A DNA stretch of 64,000 nucleotides from Ponticoccus alexandrii (GCF_016806125.1 NZ_CP047166.1:496001-560000); one strand, 5' to 3'. Positions 11,200-21,522 are shown, counted from the stretch's first letter. Translations and numbers: made by a program. The notes: generated from the sequence alone by a model not told the origin.

Positions 11200-12495
11200 T
11201 TACAGCCCCGGGTACACCGGGAAGCGCTGGCACAGCGCCGCGACTTCACCCTTCACCTTGGCCTCGACCTCGGCATTGCCTTCGGCGCCATTGGCCTTCA
11301 GCCCGTCCACGACCTCGACGATCCAGTCGGCGATCTGGCGGAACTCGGCCTCGCCGAAGCCGCGTGTCGTCCCGGCGGGCGAGCCGAGGCGGATACCCGA
11401 CGTCACCGTCGGCTTCTCGGGGTCGAAGGGCACGCCGTTCTTGTTGCAGGTGATATGCGCGCGGCCCAGGGCCTTCTCGGTCTCGTTGCCCTTCACGCCC
11501 TTGGGGCGCAGATCGACCAGCACCACATGGGTGTCGGTGCCGTGCGTGACGGTGTCGAGCCCGCCCTTGATCAGCTGGTCCGACAGCGCCTGCGCGTTGC
11601 GGATCACCTGCTGCGCGTAGGTCTTGAACTCCGGGCGCAGCGCCTCGCCGAAGGCCACGGCCTTGGCGGCGATCACATGCATCAGCGGGCCGCCCTGAAT
11701 GCCGGGGAAGATCGCCGAGTTGATCTTCTTAGCGATCTCTTCATCGTTTGTCAGGATCATGCCGCCACGCGGACCGCGCAGGGTCTTGTGGGTCGTGGTC
11801 GTCGCCACATGCGCGTGCGGGAAGGGCGAGGGGTGCTCGCCCGCCGCCACCAGACCGGCGAAATGCGCCATGTCGACGTGCAGATACGCGCCGACGCTGT
11901 CGGCGATCTCGCGCATGCGGGCGAAGTCGATCTGCCGCGGGATAGCGGAGCCGCCGGCAACGATCAGCTTGGGCTGGTGTTCCTGCGCCAGTTCGGCGAC
12001 CTGGTCGTAATCGAGCAGGTTGTCCTGCTTGCGCACGCCGTATTGCACGGCGTTGAACCACTTGCCGGACTGGTTCGGCTTGGCGCCGTGGGTCAGGTGG
12101 CCACCGGCGTCCAGCGACATCCCGAGGATGGTGTCGCCGGGCTTGATCAGCGCCTGGAACACACCCTGGTTGGCCTGCGAGCCCGAGTTCGGCTGCACGT
12201 TGGCGAACTCGCAGCCAAACAGCTGCTTCGCCCGGTCGATGGCGAGGTTTTCCGCCACGTCGACCCAGTCGCAGCCGCCGTAGTAGCGCTTGCCCGGGTA
12301 GCCTTCGGCATACTTGTTGGTCATGACCGAGCCCTGCGCCTGCAGGACGGCCCGGCTGACGATGTTCTCGGAGGCGATCAGCTCGATCTCGTCGCGCTGG
12401 CGGCCAAGCTCGCCGGTGATCGCGGCAAAGAGTTCGGGGTCACGGTCGGACAGGGTTTCGGTAAAGAAACCATCGTCACGGTGCGGTGCGTTCAT
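11200..12495 (-). CDS. glyA: Serine hydroxymethyltransferase
   Basis: A 431-residue PLP enzyme converting serine and tetrahydrofolate to glycine and methylene-THF. Family marks: [18 protein letters not shown] near the N-terminus, [15 protein letters not shown], the PLP-lysine motif [16 protein letters not shown], and the C-terminal region with [14 protein letters not shown]. The start [20 protein letters not shown] has normal family length; a longer frame upstream crosses the nadK promoter area and is not credible. In the serine cycle of glycine and one-carbon metabolism it is central. It diverges from nadK across 163 bp. Confidence 0.97.
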   Translation of the reverse strand: MNAPHRDDGFFTETLSDRDPELFAAITGELGRQRDEIELIASENIVSRAVLQAQGSVMTNKYAEGYPGKRYYGGCDWVDVAENLAIDRAKQLFGCEFANVQPNSGSQANQGVFQALIKPGDTILGMSLDAGGHLTHGAKPNQSGKWFNAVQYGVRKQDNLLDYDQVAELAQEHQPKLIVAGGSAIPRQIDFARMREIADSVGAYLHVDMAHFAGLVAAGEHPSPFPHAHVATTTTHKTLRGPRGGMILTNDEEIAKKINSAIFPGIQGGPLMHVIAAKAVAFGEALRPEFKTYAQQVIRNAQALSDQLIKGGLDTVTHGTDTHVVLVDLRPKGVKGNETEKALGRAHITCNKNGVPFDPEKPTVTSGIRLGSPAGTTRGFGEAEFRQIADWIVEVVDGLKANGAEGNAEVEAKVKGEVAALCQRFPVYPGL

Positions 12496-12658
12496 GGGCC
12501 TGCTCCTGCGGATTCGAGATGTCCGTGGGGGTATAGGAAAGCACGCGCGGCGCAAAGCCGCCAAAGCGACACTGTGCATTAATCTTGCGTCCTCTCTGGC
12601 CCTCGCGCAGCGGCTGTGCTTCCATCCGCGCAAAACGACCGGCACAGGAAACCCCCGC

Positions 12659-13420
12659 ATGTCTCTTCGCATCGCCTTTTGCGCCTCGCGCGCGCCCATC
12701 GCGCAGGCGGCGCTGGAAGGGTTGTCGCGCCGCTATGGCGACCACGCCGAGGACGGCGCCGACGTGATCGTGGCGCTGGGGGGCGATGGCTTCATGCTGC
12801 AGACGCTGCACCGGACAGAGGACAACCCGGCGCCGGTCTACGGGATGAACCGGGGCACAGTGGGCTTCCTGATGAACGAATATTCCGAGCATGGTCTGCC
12901 CGAGCGGCTGCAATCGGCGGAAGAGGCGGTGATCAACCCGCTGGCGATGCGGGCGCTTTGCACCGACGGGTCCGAGCACAGGGCGCTGGCGATCAACGAG
13001 GTTTCACTTCTGCGGGCCGGGCCGCAGGCGGCGCGGCTGAAGATCAGCGTCGATGGCAAGGTGCGCATGGCCGAACTGGTCTGCGACGGCGCGCTGCTGG
13101 CGACGCCGGCCGGGTCGACGGCCTACAACTACTCGGCGCACGGGCCGATCCTGCCGATCGGCTCGGACGCCATGGCGCTGACGGCGGTGGCGGCCTTTCG
13201 CCCCCGGCGCTGGCGCGGGGCGATCCTGCCCAAGACCGCCGAGGTGAGCTTCGAAGTTCTGCAGGCCGACAAGCGGCCCGTCATGGCCGAGGCGGATGGC
13301 AATTCCGTCCGCAACGTCGCGCAGGTGCATATCCGGTCAGAGCCACGGGTGGCGCACCGGGTGCTTTTCGATCCCGGGCACGGGCTGGAAGAGCGCCTGA
13401 TCCGCGAACAGTTCACCTGA
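12659..13420 (+). CDS. nadK: NAD kinase (short alphaproteobacterial form)
   Basis: A 253-residue cytoplasmic enzyme phosphorylating NAD to NADP. The [11 protein letters not shown] motif (about residues 41-51) carries the GGDG nucleotide/catalytic signature, and [22 protein letters not shown] and [18 protein letters not shown] are the other conserved NadK blocks. At ~253 aa it is the short form usual in alphaproteobacteria rather than the ~292-aa E. coli type. ATG 12659 is the family-consistent start. Confidence 0.95.
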   Translation: MSLRIAFCASRAPIAQAALEGLSRRYGDHAEDGADVIVALGGDGFMLQTLHRTEDNPAPVYGMNRGTVGFLMNEYSEHGLPERLQSAEEAVINPLAMRALCTDGSEHRALAINEVSLLRAGPQAARLKISVDGKVRMAELVCDGALLATPAGSTAYNYSAHGPILPIGSDAMALTAVAAFRPRRWRGAILPKTAEVSFEVLQADKRPVMAEADGNSVRNVAQVHIRSEPRVAHRVLFDPGHGLEERLIREQFT

Positions 13421-13586
13421 GGCCCGCCGGGCTGGGCTGTTTCCTGCGGAAAGGCGCCCGCCCACCGGCCCGTTTGCGGCGGCTCGCGGGCGGCTCTGTA
13501 CGATTTCGAAGGGTTGTCCGGGGGACACGGGCGCCCATCTTGCCCCGGGCATGCCGGTTACGGGGCCGGGACAGGAAAGAGACGAG

Positions 13587-15383
13587 ATGAGCCACACACT
13601 CGCCCGCGGCTTCGACCGCGACACCGACATCATCCCGGGAGAGGCGGACGGCCGGGTGCAGATCGTCTGGTACGTCGACTATGCCTGCCCCCACACGCGG
13701 CGGATGCGCGACATCATCCGGCGTTCGCCCGAACGGTTCGGCGGTCAGAGCGCCTCTGTCGCGCTGCGCTTCATCCTGCCGGAAGACGACGACAGTGGCT
13801 CGGAACTGGCGGCGCGGGCCGCCTTTGCCGCCGAGCGGCAGGGCAAGTTCTGGGACATGCACGAGGCGCTGTTCCGCGCGCCGCCTAGCTATACGCCGAT
13901 GCGGGTGATGCGGATCGCGCAGCGGCTGGGGCTCGACATGGCACGGTTCCGCGCGGATCTGGAAAGCGAGGCGGCGCAAGAGAAGATCGCCGCCGATCAG
14001 GCAGCCCTTGGCGAGGCCCGCGGCCTGCACATGCCGATGATCTTCATCGACGGGCGGTACTACGAGGGCGGCTGGGACGAGCAATCGCTGATCGAGGCCA
14101 TCGAGAAGCCTCTGGGGGTGCGCATCGCGCTGGCCAGCGAGGATTTCTTCCACTGGGCGGCCTCTGCCGGGCTGGTGCTGATCCTCGCCACGCTGGCGGC
14201 GCTTCTCGTGGCCAACCTGGGCGGACACGACTGGTACGAAGGCTTCCGCGAGACCGCATTCGGTTTGAGCTTCGGCGGCGCGGCCTTTTCGCTATCCCTT
14301 GAACACTGGATCAACGACGGGTTGATGGCGCTGTTCTTCCTGTTGGTGGGGATCGAGATCAAGCGCGAGATCGTCTTTGGCGAGCTATCGACACGCGACA
14401 GGGCAATCCTGCCGGTGCTGGGCGCGCTGGGGGGCATGGTGGTGCCCGCGCTGGTCTACACGGTGTTCAACTACGGCACCGAGACGGCGCATGGCTGGGG
14501 TGTGCCCATGGCCACCGACATCGCCTTTACGCTCGGCATCATGGCCCTGCTCGGCGACCGGGTGCCGACTTCGCTGAAGGTCTTCGTCTCGGCGCTGGCC
14601 ATCGCCGACGACCTCGGCGCGATCCTCGTGATCGCGATCTTCTACGGCGAAGGTTTCCATATGGAGGCCTTCGTGCTGGCCATGGCGGTCTTCGCGCTGA
14701 TGCTGGCGCTGTCCGTGGGGCGGGTCTACAGCCGGATGCCCTACCTTCTGCTGGGCGTGGCGCTGTGGTACTACGTGCACGAGGCCGGGCTGCATGCGAC
14801 CCTTGCGGGCGTGCTGACGGCGGCGGCGATCCCCTCGCGGCGGCCCGCCGATGCCAAGGCGGTGGCAGCGCAGGCGGCGGCGATCGTGGACGGAGAGCCC
14901 GACGCGACGCAGGTCGGGGACGGCGCCGTGCGGCGGTTGCAGAACGCCGTGAGCCGCCTGCGCGAACCCGGCTTTCACCTGCAACAGGCGTTGGAAAGCT
15001 GGTCGAACTTCCTGATCCTGCCGCTGTTTGCCTTCTTCAACACCGGCATCCTTGTCATCGGCTCGTCGTTTTCGCCTCTGGCGCCGGAAAGCCTTGGGGT
15101 GATGCTGGGCCTGCTGGTCGGCAAGCCGCTGGGCATTGTCGGCATCGTCTTTATCGCGACGAAGCTGGGGATCGCGCGGCTGTCGTCGGAAATCTCGTGG
15201 ATGCAGATGATCGGGGCGGGGTTCCTTGCGGGCGTAGGCTTTACCATGTCCATCTTCATCTCTTCCGCCGCGTTTTCCGGGGCAGAGCTGGAGAGCGTGA
15301 AGCTGGCGGTGCTGCTGGCCTCGACCGGTGCGGCGGTTACGGGATCGCTGCTGCTGGTGCTGGCGGGGCGCAGGGCGCGCTAG
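13587..15383 (+). CDS. nhaA: Na+/H+ antiporter NhaA with N-terminal thioredoxin/DsbA-like domain
   Basis: A 598-residue fusion. Residues ~22-175 form a DsbA-like thioredoxin fold: VWYVDYACPHTRRM has the active-site position but reads Cys34-Pro-His-Thr37, lacking the second Cys; helical insert follows; a cis-Pro loop (HMPMIFIDG, Pro150) closes the domain. Residues ~188-590 are NhaA: MATDIAFTLG (Asp311), the paired ion-binding aspartates LAIADDLGA (Asp341, Asp342) and LLVGKPLGIVG. Start ATG 13587 has AGGAAAGAG upstream; an earlier ATG at 13551 has none. It should exchange Na+ or Li+ for H+ across the inner membrane. The thioredoxin domain is predicted on the side of the NhaA N-terminus (cytoplasm), possibly a redox or folding sensor. 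Confidence 0.93.
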   Translation: MSHTLARGFDRDTDIIPGEADGRVQIVWYVDYACPHTRRMRDIIRRSPERFGGQSASVALRFILPEDDDSGSELAARAAFAAERQGKFWDMHEALFRAPPSYTPMRVMRIAQRLGLDMARFRADLESEAAQEKIAADQAALGEARGLHMPMIFIDGRYYEGGWDEQSLIEAIEKPLGVRIALASEDFFHWAASAGLVLILATLAALLVANLGGHDWYEGFRETAFGLSFGGAAFSLSLEHWINDGLMALFFLLVGIEIKREIVFGELSTRDRAILPVLGALGGMVVPALVYTVFNYGTETAHGWGVPMATDIAFTLGIMALLGDRVPTSLKVFVSALAIADDLGAILVIAIFYGEGFHMEAFVLAMAVFALMLALSVGRVYSRMPYLLLGVALWYYVHEAGLHATLAGVLTAAAIPSRRPADAKAVAAQAAAIVDGEPDATQVGDGAVRRLQNAVSRLREPGFHLQQALESWSNFLILPLFAFFNTGILVIGSSFSPLAPESLGVMLGLLVGKPLGIVGIVFIATKLGIARLSSEISWMQMIGAGFLAGVGFTMSIFISSAAFSGAELESVKLAVLLASTGAAVTGSLLLVLAGRRAR

Positions 15384-15384
15384 T

Positions 15385-15443
15385 GTGGGTCTGCAACCCA
15401 CCGCCCGTAGGGACAAGGGCGGCGGGGGCGACGTCCCCGCCGC
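15385..15443. terminator. Bidirectional terminator region between nhaA and prpE
   Basis: Two hairpins between convergent genes: GTGGGT/ACCCAC (15385-15401) and a stronger GCGGCGGGG/CCCCGCCGC with 7-nt loop (15419-15443), ending 6 bp before the prpE stop. T-runs are short. Confidence 0.5.
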
Positions 15444-15449
15444 AGCCTG

Positions 15450-17339
15450 TTACCCGGCGTAGCCGAGCCCCTGAAGCGCCACGCGGATCTCGTCGAGGAT
15501 CGCCGGGTCGTCGATGGTCGCGGGCGTCTTGAACTCTTCGTTGTCGGCGATCTTGACCATGGTCGCGCGCAGGATCTTGCCCGAGCGGGTCTTGGGCAGG
15601 CGGTCCACCACGCAGGCCAGCTTGAAAGCCGCGACCGGGCCGATCTGGTCGCGCACCAGCTTTACGCATTCCTTGACGATTTCCTCGTGCGGGCGGTTCA
15701 CGCCGGACGACAGGCAGAGGAAGCCCAGCGGCAACTGCCCTTTCAGCGGGTCCGTTACACCGATCACCGCGCATTCCGCGACGTCGGGGTGGCTGGCCAG
15801 AACCTCTTCCATCCCGCCGGTGGACAGCCGGTGCCCCGCCACGTTGATGACGTCGTCGGTGCGCGCCATGATGTAGACATAGCCGTCCTCGTCGATCATG
15901 CCCGCATCGCCGGTCTCGTAATAGCCGGGGAAGTGCTCGAGGTAGGCCTTGCGGAACCGCGCCTCGGCGTTCCAGAGCGTCGGCAGCGTGCCCGGCGGCA
16001 AGGGCAGCTTGACCGCGATGGCGCCCAATTCGCCGGTGGGCATCGGGTGCCCGGCCTCGTCGAGGATCTGGATGTCGTAGCCGGGCATGGGTTTCGCAGG
16101 AGAGCCGAGCCTCACCGGCAATTCCTCGATCCCCAGCGGGTTGCCCGCGATGCACCAGCCGGTTTCGGTCTGCCACCAGTGGTCGATCACCGGCACCTTC
16201 AGCTGCTCCTGCGCCCATTCGATGGTGGCCGGATCGGCGCGCTCGCCCGCGAGGTAGACGGCACGCAGCCCGCTGAGGTCGTATTTGCCGACGAACTCAC
16301 CCTTGGGGTCCTCGCGTTTGACGGCGCGAAAAGCGGTCGGGGCGGTGAAGAACGACTTAACCTTGTGCTCGGAAATCACCCGCCAGAAGGTGCCCGCGTC
16401 GGGGGTGCCCACGGGCTTGCCCTCGAAGACCACGGTGGTGTTGCCGTGGATCAGCGGCGCATAGCAGATGTAGCTGTGGCCCACGACCCAGCCCACGTCC
16501 GAGGCCGCCCAGAAGACCTCTCCGGGTTCGACGTTGTAGAGGTTCTTCATCGTCCAGTTCAGGGCTACGAGGTGGCCGCCGGTGTGGCGCACGACGCCCT
16601 TGGGCTGGCCGGTGGTGCCGGAGGTATAGAGGATATAGGCCGGGTGGTTGCCCTCGACCGGGACGCACTCGGCGGGCTGCACGCCGTACTGGAAGCCGTG
16701 CCAGTTCACGTCACGCCCCGGGGTCAGCTCTGCCACCTCTTGCTCGCGCTGGAAGATCACGCAGAAGTCGGGCTTGTGCGTGGCCTTGTCGATGGCGCCG
16801 TCGAGCAGCGGCTTGTAGTGGACGACGCGGCCCGGTTCGAGACCGCAGGAGGCGGCGATGATCGCCTTGGGCCGGGCGTCGTCGATCCTGACCGCCAGTT
16901 CATGCGCGGCGAAACCGCCGAAGACGACCGAGTGGATCGCCCCCAGCCGCGCGCAGGCCAGCATCGCCTCGAGCGCCTCGGGGATCATCGGCATGTAGAT
17001 GATGACGCGGTCGCCCTTTTCCACGCCCTTGGCGCGCAGCGCACCGGCCAGCATGGCCACGCGGTTGCGCAACTCGACGTAGGAAATCTCGCGCTTGGTG
17101 TGGGTGATCGGGCTGTCGTAGATGATCGCGGTCTGCTCGCCCCGGCCGTTTTCGACATGGCGGTCGACGGCGTTCCAGCAGGTGTTGGTCTTGCCGTCGG
17201 CGAACCATTCGTAGAGGTTCTCGCCCCGGTCGAACAGCGCCTTCGAGGGCTTCACGTTCCAGTCAATCGCCTCTGCGGCGGACATCCAGAACGCCTCCGG
17301 GTCCGTTTTCCAGCTGTCGTAAACCGCGTCGTATCCCAT
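15450..17339 (-). CDS. prpE: Propionyl-CoA synthetase
   Basis: A 629-residue acyl-CoA synthetase of the acetate/propionate branch of the ANL superfamily: it activates propionate via acyl-AMP. Motifs: YTSGTTGQPKGV (P-loop), SDVGWVVGHSYICYAPL, HWWQTETGW, GYYETGDAG and the catalytic-lysine motif PKTRSGKILR. Length and the MGYDAVYDSWKTDPEAFWMS N-terminus (with AIDWNVKP) fit PrpE rather than Acs. Start ATG 17339 follows GGGAGG; an upstream extension to 17366 adds only charged residues. Sites like TTTGCAAA lie ~155-210 bp upstream, reminiscent of propionyl-CoA regulator binding sites in Rhodobacter. Confidence 0.93.
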   Translation of the reverse strand: MGYDAVYDSWKTDPEAFWMSAAEAIDWNVKPSKALFDRGENLYEWFADGKTNTCWNAVDRHVENGRGEQTAIIYDSPITHTKREISYVELRNRVAMLAGALRAKGVEKGDRVIIYMPMIPEALEAMLACARLGAIHSVVFGGFAAHELAVRIDDARPKAIIAASCGLEPGRVVHYKPLLDGAIDKATHKPDFCVIFQREQEVAELTPGRDVNWHGFQYGVQPAECVPVEGNHPAYILYTSGTTGQPKGVVRHTGGHLVALNWTMKNLYNVEPGEVFWAASDVGWVVGHSYICYAPLIHGNTTVVFEGKPVGTPDAGTFWRVISEHKVKSFFTAPTAFRAVKREDPKGEFVGKYDLSGLRAVYLAGERADPATIEWAQEQLKVPVIDHWWQTETGWCIAGNPLGIEELPVRLGSPAKPMPGYDIQILDEAGHPMPTGELGAIAVKLPLPPGTLPTLWNAEARFRKAYLEHFPGYYETGDAGMIDEDGYVYIMARTDDVINVAGHRLSTGGMEEVLASHPDVAECAVIGVTDPLKGQLPLGFLCLSSGVNRPHEEIVKECVKLVRDQIGPVAAFKLACVVDRLPKTRSGKILRATMVKIADNEEFKTPATIDDPAILDEIRVALQGLGYAG

Positions 17340-17797
17340 GGTGTCCTCCCGTCGATCCCTTGGCATGCAAGCCTCCTCTTACCCTTGCGGAATGGCTTAG
17401 GCCGCGCCACGGTTTTCCGGCAAGACTGTTGGCGCTGGTCAGGACAGATTACCGCAGGAATTTGCGGATTCACGCAGTTCCAGACCTGCAAATTTTTGCA
17501 AAGCCTCGGAATTGCGGCGTTTCGGCGCAAAGTTACCCAAGGTTTGCAAAGTTTCGCGCAGGGTCTCGCGAAGTACATGGATTCGCCTGCCCGCCTGTGG
17601 CGGGTGTCCTCTTGCCGATGGTCCCGCAAGGGGCTGCACAGCATCGGGCGCGCGGCGAGGGCGCACGCGGGGTGCCGTCGGGGGCCGCAGGCCTTGGCAC
17701 TGCCGCAACATGCCGAAGCCGTGAACGCCCCGGTGCTTGCACTCCGGGGGCTGCTGCGATGAATTACGGGCAGGGAAACAGCCGGAAAGACGCACCG
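17340..17797. other. prpE upstream region
   Basis: A 458-bp divergent interval holding the control region of prpE (minus) and of the secreted-protein gene (plus). The stretch 17440-17580 is AT-richer and carries the repeated TTTGCAAA-like sites listed separately. No supported gene is present. Confidence 0.6.
17487..17557. promoter_or_regulatory. Paired TTTGCAAA-type operator candidates
   Basis: TGCAAATTTTTGCAAA (17487-17502) and TTTGCAAAGTTTCGC (17543-17557). The octamer TTTGCAAA occurs at 17495 and again exactly 48 bp later. Known family context: ScfR/PccR-type regulators of propionyl-CoA assimilation in Rhodobacter bind TTTGCAAA-like palindromes. Their link to prpE here is inference from position. 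Confidence 0.5.
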
Positions 17798-18697
17798 ATG
17801 CGGAAATTGGGGATGCTGATCTGGGCCTTGCTCTTGGCGGGTCCGGTCCACGCGCAGGCGTCCTGGGTGGTGGAAAGCGACCCCTCGACCGGGCGCCACG
17901 CCGCGCGGGCCTGCACCGAGGGCGGCGATGCCTCTGTCTGCCTGGAACTGTCCTGCTCGACCGAGCAACCGTTGTCCTGGGGCATGCGCACCGAGGGGAT
18001 CGCGGATCTGGTTGCCGCAGCGTCGGTGGATGCCCTGATGGTGGTCGGCTCGTCCCTTGTCGGTACGCTGGAGTTCGAGTCGGTCGGGATGGAGGCGTTC
18101 CGCGCCCCGCTGGAGGAAACCCATGTCGACGGGCTGGAACGGCTGAAGGCCGGGATGCGCGCGGACATGCGCATGTGGTTCGGCCCCGAAGAGGCGCCGG
18201 AACTGTACCGGTTCGGCCTGTCGGGGTCGCGCAAGGCGATCAGCGAGGTCGAAGCCCTGTGCCCCTTGCCCGACTTCGCCGCCCGCGAGGTCGAGCGGCG
18301 GACGCAGGTCGATCCGGGCAGCGTCGTGCTGGGTGAACTGGCAGAGGCCTGCCGGACACTCGACGGCACGATCGCGGTGATGGAGGGCTTCCTCAGCGAG
18401 GTCGATCTTGATGGCAAGGGCGGCATGGATCTGGTGGTCGACCACAGCCTTGCGGAATGCTCGACCGCCACAAGCCTCGTGTGCAGCGACGCGGGATGCC
18501 AGAACTCGTTCTGGCTGGCGCAGGAGGACGGGCGGTACCGCCGGGTTTTCCTCGACACGATCCAGAGCTATCGGTCAGCAGAGCCGGGCGTCGTCGAGAT
18601 CACCTTTCAGGGCGTCGCCTGCGGGCGCGGCGGCGGCAGCTGCACGCGCCGCTACACCGTTGGACCCGACGCACTGACCGAAATTACCGCCGAGTGA
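17798..18697 (+). CDS. Secreted protein of unknown function
   Basis: A 299-residue protein with a clear Sec signal peptide (MRKLGMLIWALLLAGPVHAQA). I do not recognise the mature domain. It has eight or more cysteines in pairs (CTEGGDASVCLELSC; CSTATSLVCSDAGC; VACGRGGGSC), suggesting disulfides in the periplasm, and a segment EVDLDGKGGMDLVVDH that looks like a calcium-binding (EF-hand/FG-GAP type) Asp loop. Start ATG 17798 has GGAAAG upstream; an ATG 13 codons earlier is also possible. It is a single gene followed by a good terminator. Confidence 0.7.
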   Translation: MRKLGMLIWALLLAGPVHAQASWVVESDPSTGRHAARACTEGGDASVCLELSCSTEQPLSWGMRTEGIADLVAAASVDALMVVGSSLVGTLEFESVGMEAFRAPLEETHVDGLERLKAGMRADMRMWFGPEEAPELYRFGLSGSRKAISEVEALCPLPDFAAREVERRTQVDPGSVVLGELAEACRTLDGTIAVMEGFLSEVDLDGKGGMDLVVDHSLAECSTATSLVCSDAGCQNSFWLAQEDGRYRRVFLDTIQSYRSAEPGVVEITFQGVACGRGGGSCTRRYTVGPDALTEITAE

Positions 18698-18705
18698 CGG
18701 GGCAA

Positions 18706-18727
18706 ACCCGCCCGGAAAAGGGCGGGT
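18706..18727 (+). terminator. Terminator of the secreted-protein gene
   Basis: Arms ACCCGCCC (18706-18713) and GGGCGGGT (18720-18727) with a GGAAAA loop, then CGCGCTTT. Confidence 0.65.
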
Positions 18728-18837
18728 CGCGCTTTAGCCTGCAACGCCAGCTCGCCAATACGGTCACACCGCCCGGAGCTGCCTGCGCGCCGGGCGCAGG
18801 CAGTGAAGGCGACCCCGCAGAAGACGCGGAAGGCCGC

Positions 18838-21117
18838 CTAGCTGTAGTGGGCCACCGGGGTGCCCGCGATGGCGGCCATGTTCAGCAACCCGCGCGCGGT
18901 GATCGAGGGCGACACGATATGTGCCCGGTTGCCCATGCCCATCAGGATCGGCCCGACTTCCAGCCCGTCGGCCTTGGTCTTCAGGATATTGCGGACGGCA
19001 GAGGCCGAGTCCGCATGCCCGAAGATAAGCACGTTGGCGGCGCCCGCCATCCGGTTGCCCGGAAGCAGCCGTGCCCGCAGGTCGGGGTCCAGCGCCGCGT
19101 CCACGTTCATCTCGCCCTCGTAGCAGAAATCGTGGCCCTCGTTGTCGAGGATCTCCATGGCTTCGCGCAGCCGCAGGCCGGTGCCTTCGGTCAGGTTGCC
19201 GAACTGTGACTTGGAACAGAAGGCGATGTTCGGTTCCAGCCCGAAGCGGCGCACGTGGCGCGCGGCACCGATGGCGATATCCGCCAGCTCGCGCGGCGAG
19301 GGGTCCAGGTGCACGTGGCTGTCCGCGACAAACAGAGGCCCGCTTTCGAGGATCATCAGCGAGAGCGCGCCGACCGGATGCAGCTTGCGGTCGCCCAGCA
19401 CCTGCCGGACGTAGTTCAGATGCCAGAGGTATTCGCCGAAGGTGCCGCAAATCAGGCTGTCGGCCTCTTCGCGCTGCACCATGACCGCGCCGATGGCGGT
19501 GGAATTGGTGCGCATGATGGCGCGCGCGATGTCGGGCGTCACGCCGCGCCGGGCCATGATGGCGTGGTAGGTTTCCCAGTAGTCGCGGTAGCGCGGGTCG
19601 TTCTCGGGGTTGACGATGTTGAAGTCGCGCTCGGGGCGGATTTCAAGGCCCATGCGCTCACAGCGGGTCTCGATCACCTCGGGGCGGCCGATCAGGATCG
19701 GGGTCTCTGTCGTCTCTTCGAGGATCGCCTGCGCGGCGCGCAGCACGCGCTCGTCCTCGCCCTCGGCAAAGACGATGCGGCGGCTGGCGGTGGCGGCGGC
19801 CTGAAAGACCGGGCGCATCAGCAGGGCGGATTTGTAGACCGAGGCGTCGAGCCGCTGCTTGTAGGCGGCGATGTCCTCGAGTGGGCGCACGGCCACGCCC
19901 GACTCCATCGCGGCCTTGGCCACGGCGGTCGAGACGACACCTGACAGGCGCGGGTCGAAGGGCTTGGGGATCAGGTAGTCGGCGCCGAAGGTCAGCTGCT
20001 CGCCGCGATAGGCGGCGGCGGCCTCGGCGCTGGTGGTGGCGCGGGCCAGTGCCGCGATGCCCTCGACACAGCCGATCTGCATGGCGTCGTTGATTTCCGT
20101 CGCGCCCACGTCCAGCGCACCCCGGAAGATGAAGGGGAAGCAGAGCACGTTGTTGACCTGGTTCGGGAAGTCCGAGCGGCCCGTGGCGATGATCGCGTCG
20201 GGCGCGGCCTGCCGGGCAAGGTCGGGCATGATCTCGGGCGTGGGGTTCGCGAGCGCGAAGATGATCGGGCGGTTTGCCATCTGCGCCACGTGTTCCGGCT
20301 TCAGGACGCCGGGACCGGAAAGGCCAAGGAAGAGGTCCGCGCCCTCGATCACTTCCGAGAGCGTGCGCTTGTCGGAGGGTTGGGCAAAGGCGGCCTTCTG
20401 CGGGTTCATGTCCTCGGCGCGGCCCTCGTAGACCAGCCCGTGAATGTCACACAGCCAGATGTTCTCACGCTTCACGCCCAGCTTCACCAGCATGTTGAGG
20501 CAGGCGATGCCCGCCGCGCCACCGCCGGTCGAGACGACCTTGATGTCGGCCCAGTCCTTGCCCGCGACGTGCAGCGCATTGGTGGCCGCTGCGCCGACGA
20601 CGATGGCGGTGCCGTGCTGGTCGTCGTGGAAGACGGGGATGTTCATCCGCTCGCGGCAGAGCTTTTCGACGATGAAACAGTCGGGGGCCTTGATGTCCTC
20701 GAGGTTGATGGCGCCGAAGGTGGGTTCGAGCGCGCAGACGATATCCGCCAGTTTCTCGGGGTCGCTCTCGTTCACTTCGATGTCGAAGCAGTCGATATTG
20801 GCGAACTTCTTGAAGAGGACGGCCTTGCCCTCCATCACGGGCTTCGAGGCCAGCGCGCCGATGTTGCCCAGACCCAGCACGGCGGTGCCGTTCGAGACGA
20901 CCGCGACGAGGTTGCCGCGCGCGGTATAGCGGGCGGCTGTGGTCTCGTCGGCCTTGATCTCGAGGCAGGCTTCGGCCACCCCCGGCGAATAGGCGCGGCT
21001 GAGATCCCGGCCATTGGCAAGCGGCTTGGTCGCGCGGACCTCCAGTTTGCCGGGCCTTGGAAATTCGTGGTAGGCCAGCGCCGCCTGGCGCAGGCTATCG
21101 TTGGACGTATCGGACAT
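18838..21117 (-). CDS. maeB: NADP-dependent malic enzyme with phosphotransacetylase-like C-terminus
   Basis: A 759-residue enzyme decarboxylating malate to pyruvate with NADP. Residues ~15-150 are the malic N-terminal domain ([34 protein letters not shown]), ~165-400 the nucleotide-binding domain ([39 protein letters not shown]), and ~430-759 the phosphotransacetylase-like region ([20 protein letters not shown]) that in this family is regulatory and not catalytic. The full 759-aa length is the usual MaeB size. It supplies pyruvate and NADPH during growth on organic acids. A 7-bp-arm inverted repeat lies 24 bp upstream of the start. Confidence 0.96.
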   Translation of the reverse strand: MSDTSNDSLRQAALAYHEFPRPGKLEVRATKPLANGRDLSRAYSPGVAEACLEIKADETTAARYTARGNLVAVVSNGTAVLGLGNIGALASKPVMEGKAVLFKKFANIDCFDIEVNESDPEKLADIVCALEPTFGAINLEDIKAPDCFIVEKLCRERMNIPVFHDDQHGTAIVVGAAATNALHVAGKDWADIKVVSTGGGAAGIACLNMLVKLGVKRENIWLCDIHGLVYEGRAEDMNPQKAAFAQPSDKRTLSEVIEGADLFLGLSGPGVLKPEHVAQMANRPIIFALANPTPEIMPDLARQAAPDAIIATGRSDFPNQVNNVLCFPFIFRGALDVGATEINDAMQIGCVEGIAALARATTSAEAAAAYRGEQLTFGADYLIPKPFDPRLSGVVSTAVAKAAMESGVAVRPLEDIAAYKQRLDASVYKSALLMRPVFQAAATASRRIVFAEGEDERVLRAAQAILEETTETPILIGRPEVIETRCERMGLEIRPERDFNIVNPENDPRYRDYWETYHAIMARRGVTPDIARAIMRTNSTAIGAVMVQREEADSLICGTFGEYLWHLNYVRQVLGDRKLHPVGALSLMILESGPLFVADSHVHLDPSPRELADIAIGAARHVRRFGLEPNIAFCSKSQFGNLTEGTGLRLREAMEILDNEGHDFCYEGEMNVDAALDPDLRARLLPGNRMAGAANVLIFGHADSASAVRNILKTKADGLEVGPILMGMGNRAHIVSPSITARGLLNMAAIAGTPVAHYS

Positions 21118-21140
21118 GCGCTGGGTCCTTCTCCGAGGTA

Positions 21141-21158
21141 TAGTTTAATGGTAAACTA
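21141..21158. promoter_or_regulatory. Operator candidate upstream of maeB
   Basis: TAGTTTAATGGTAAACTA: perfect 7-bp arms TAGTTTA/TAAACTA around ATGG, in an AT-rich pocket just ahead of maeB. It overlaps the likely -10 region, as expected of a repressor site. The regulator is not identified. Confidence 0.55.
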
Positions 21159-21485
21159 AATTGAGTCTACCGGACTGTCATGCGCTGCGCCTAACAGGTT
21201 CGGGGCGGTCTTGTAAACGCGCGAGCACGCTGCGGTGCAGCAGTCGCAGGCGGTTTAGCGCCCTTGCCGGGAGAGGGTGGGGACAGATCGCCGTGGCGCA
21301 GGCGCAACTGGTCTTGCGGGGCTTTACCCCGGGGTCGTGCCGCGCAGGCTCAGACGGTGGCCAGCGTGGGCGCGGTCCGGCGTGGCGACCGCTCGGGCCG
21401 GAAGGCCGCGCGGGGCTTTGCCCGGCGGCTGAGTGCGTGCGGACCGCGCGGAAGCCCGATGTCGCAAGTCGATAATAAGGCAACA

Positions 21486-21522
21486 CAAAAAGGCAGCGGT
21501 ACCGCTTCCGGCCTCGCTGCCT
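21486..21522 (-). terminator. Terminator of the DUF3072 gene
   Basis: On the minus strand AGGCAGCG (21515-21522) pairs with CGCTGCCT (21491-21498) across a 16-nt loop and is followed by TTTTTG. It lies 56 bp past the DUF3072 stop. The rest of 21181-21485 is GC-rich and shows nothing I recognise. Confidence 0.6.
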
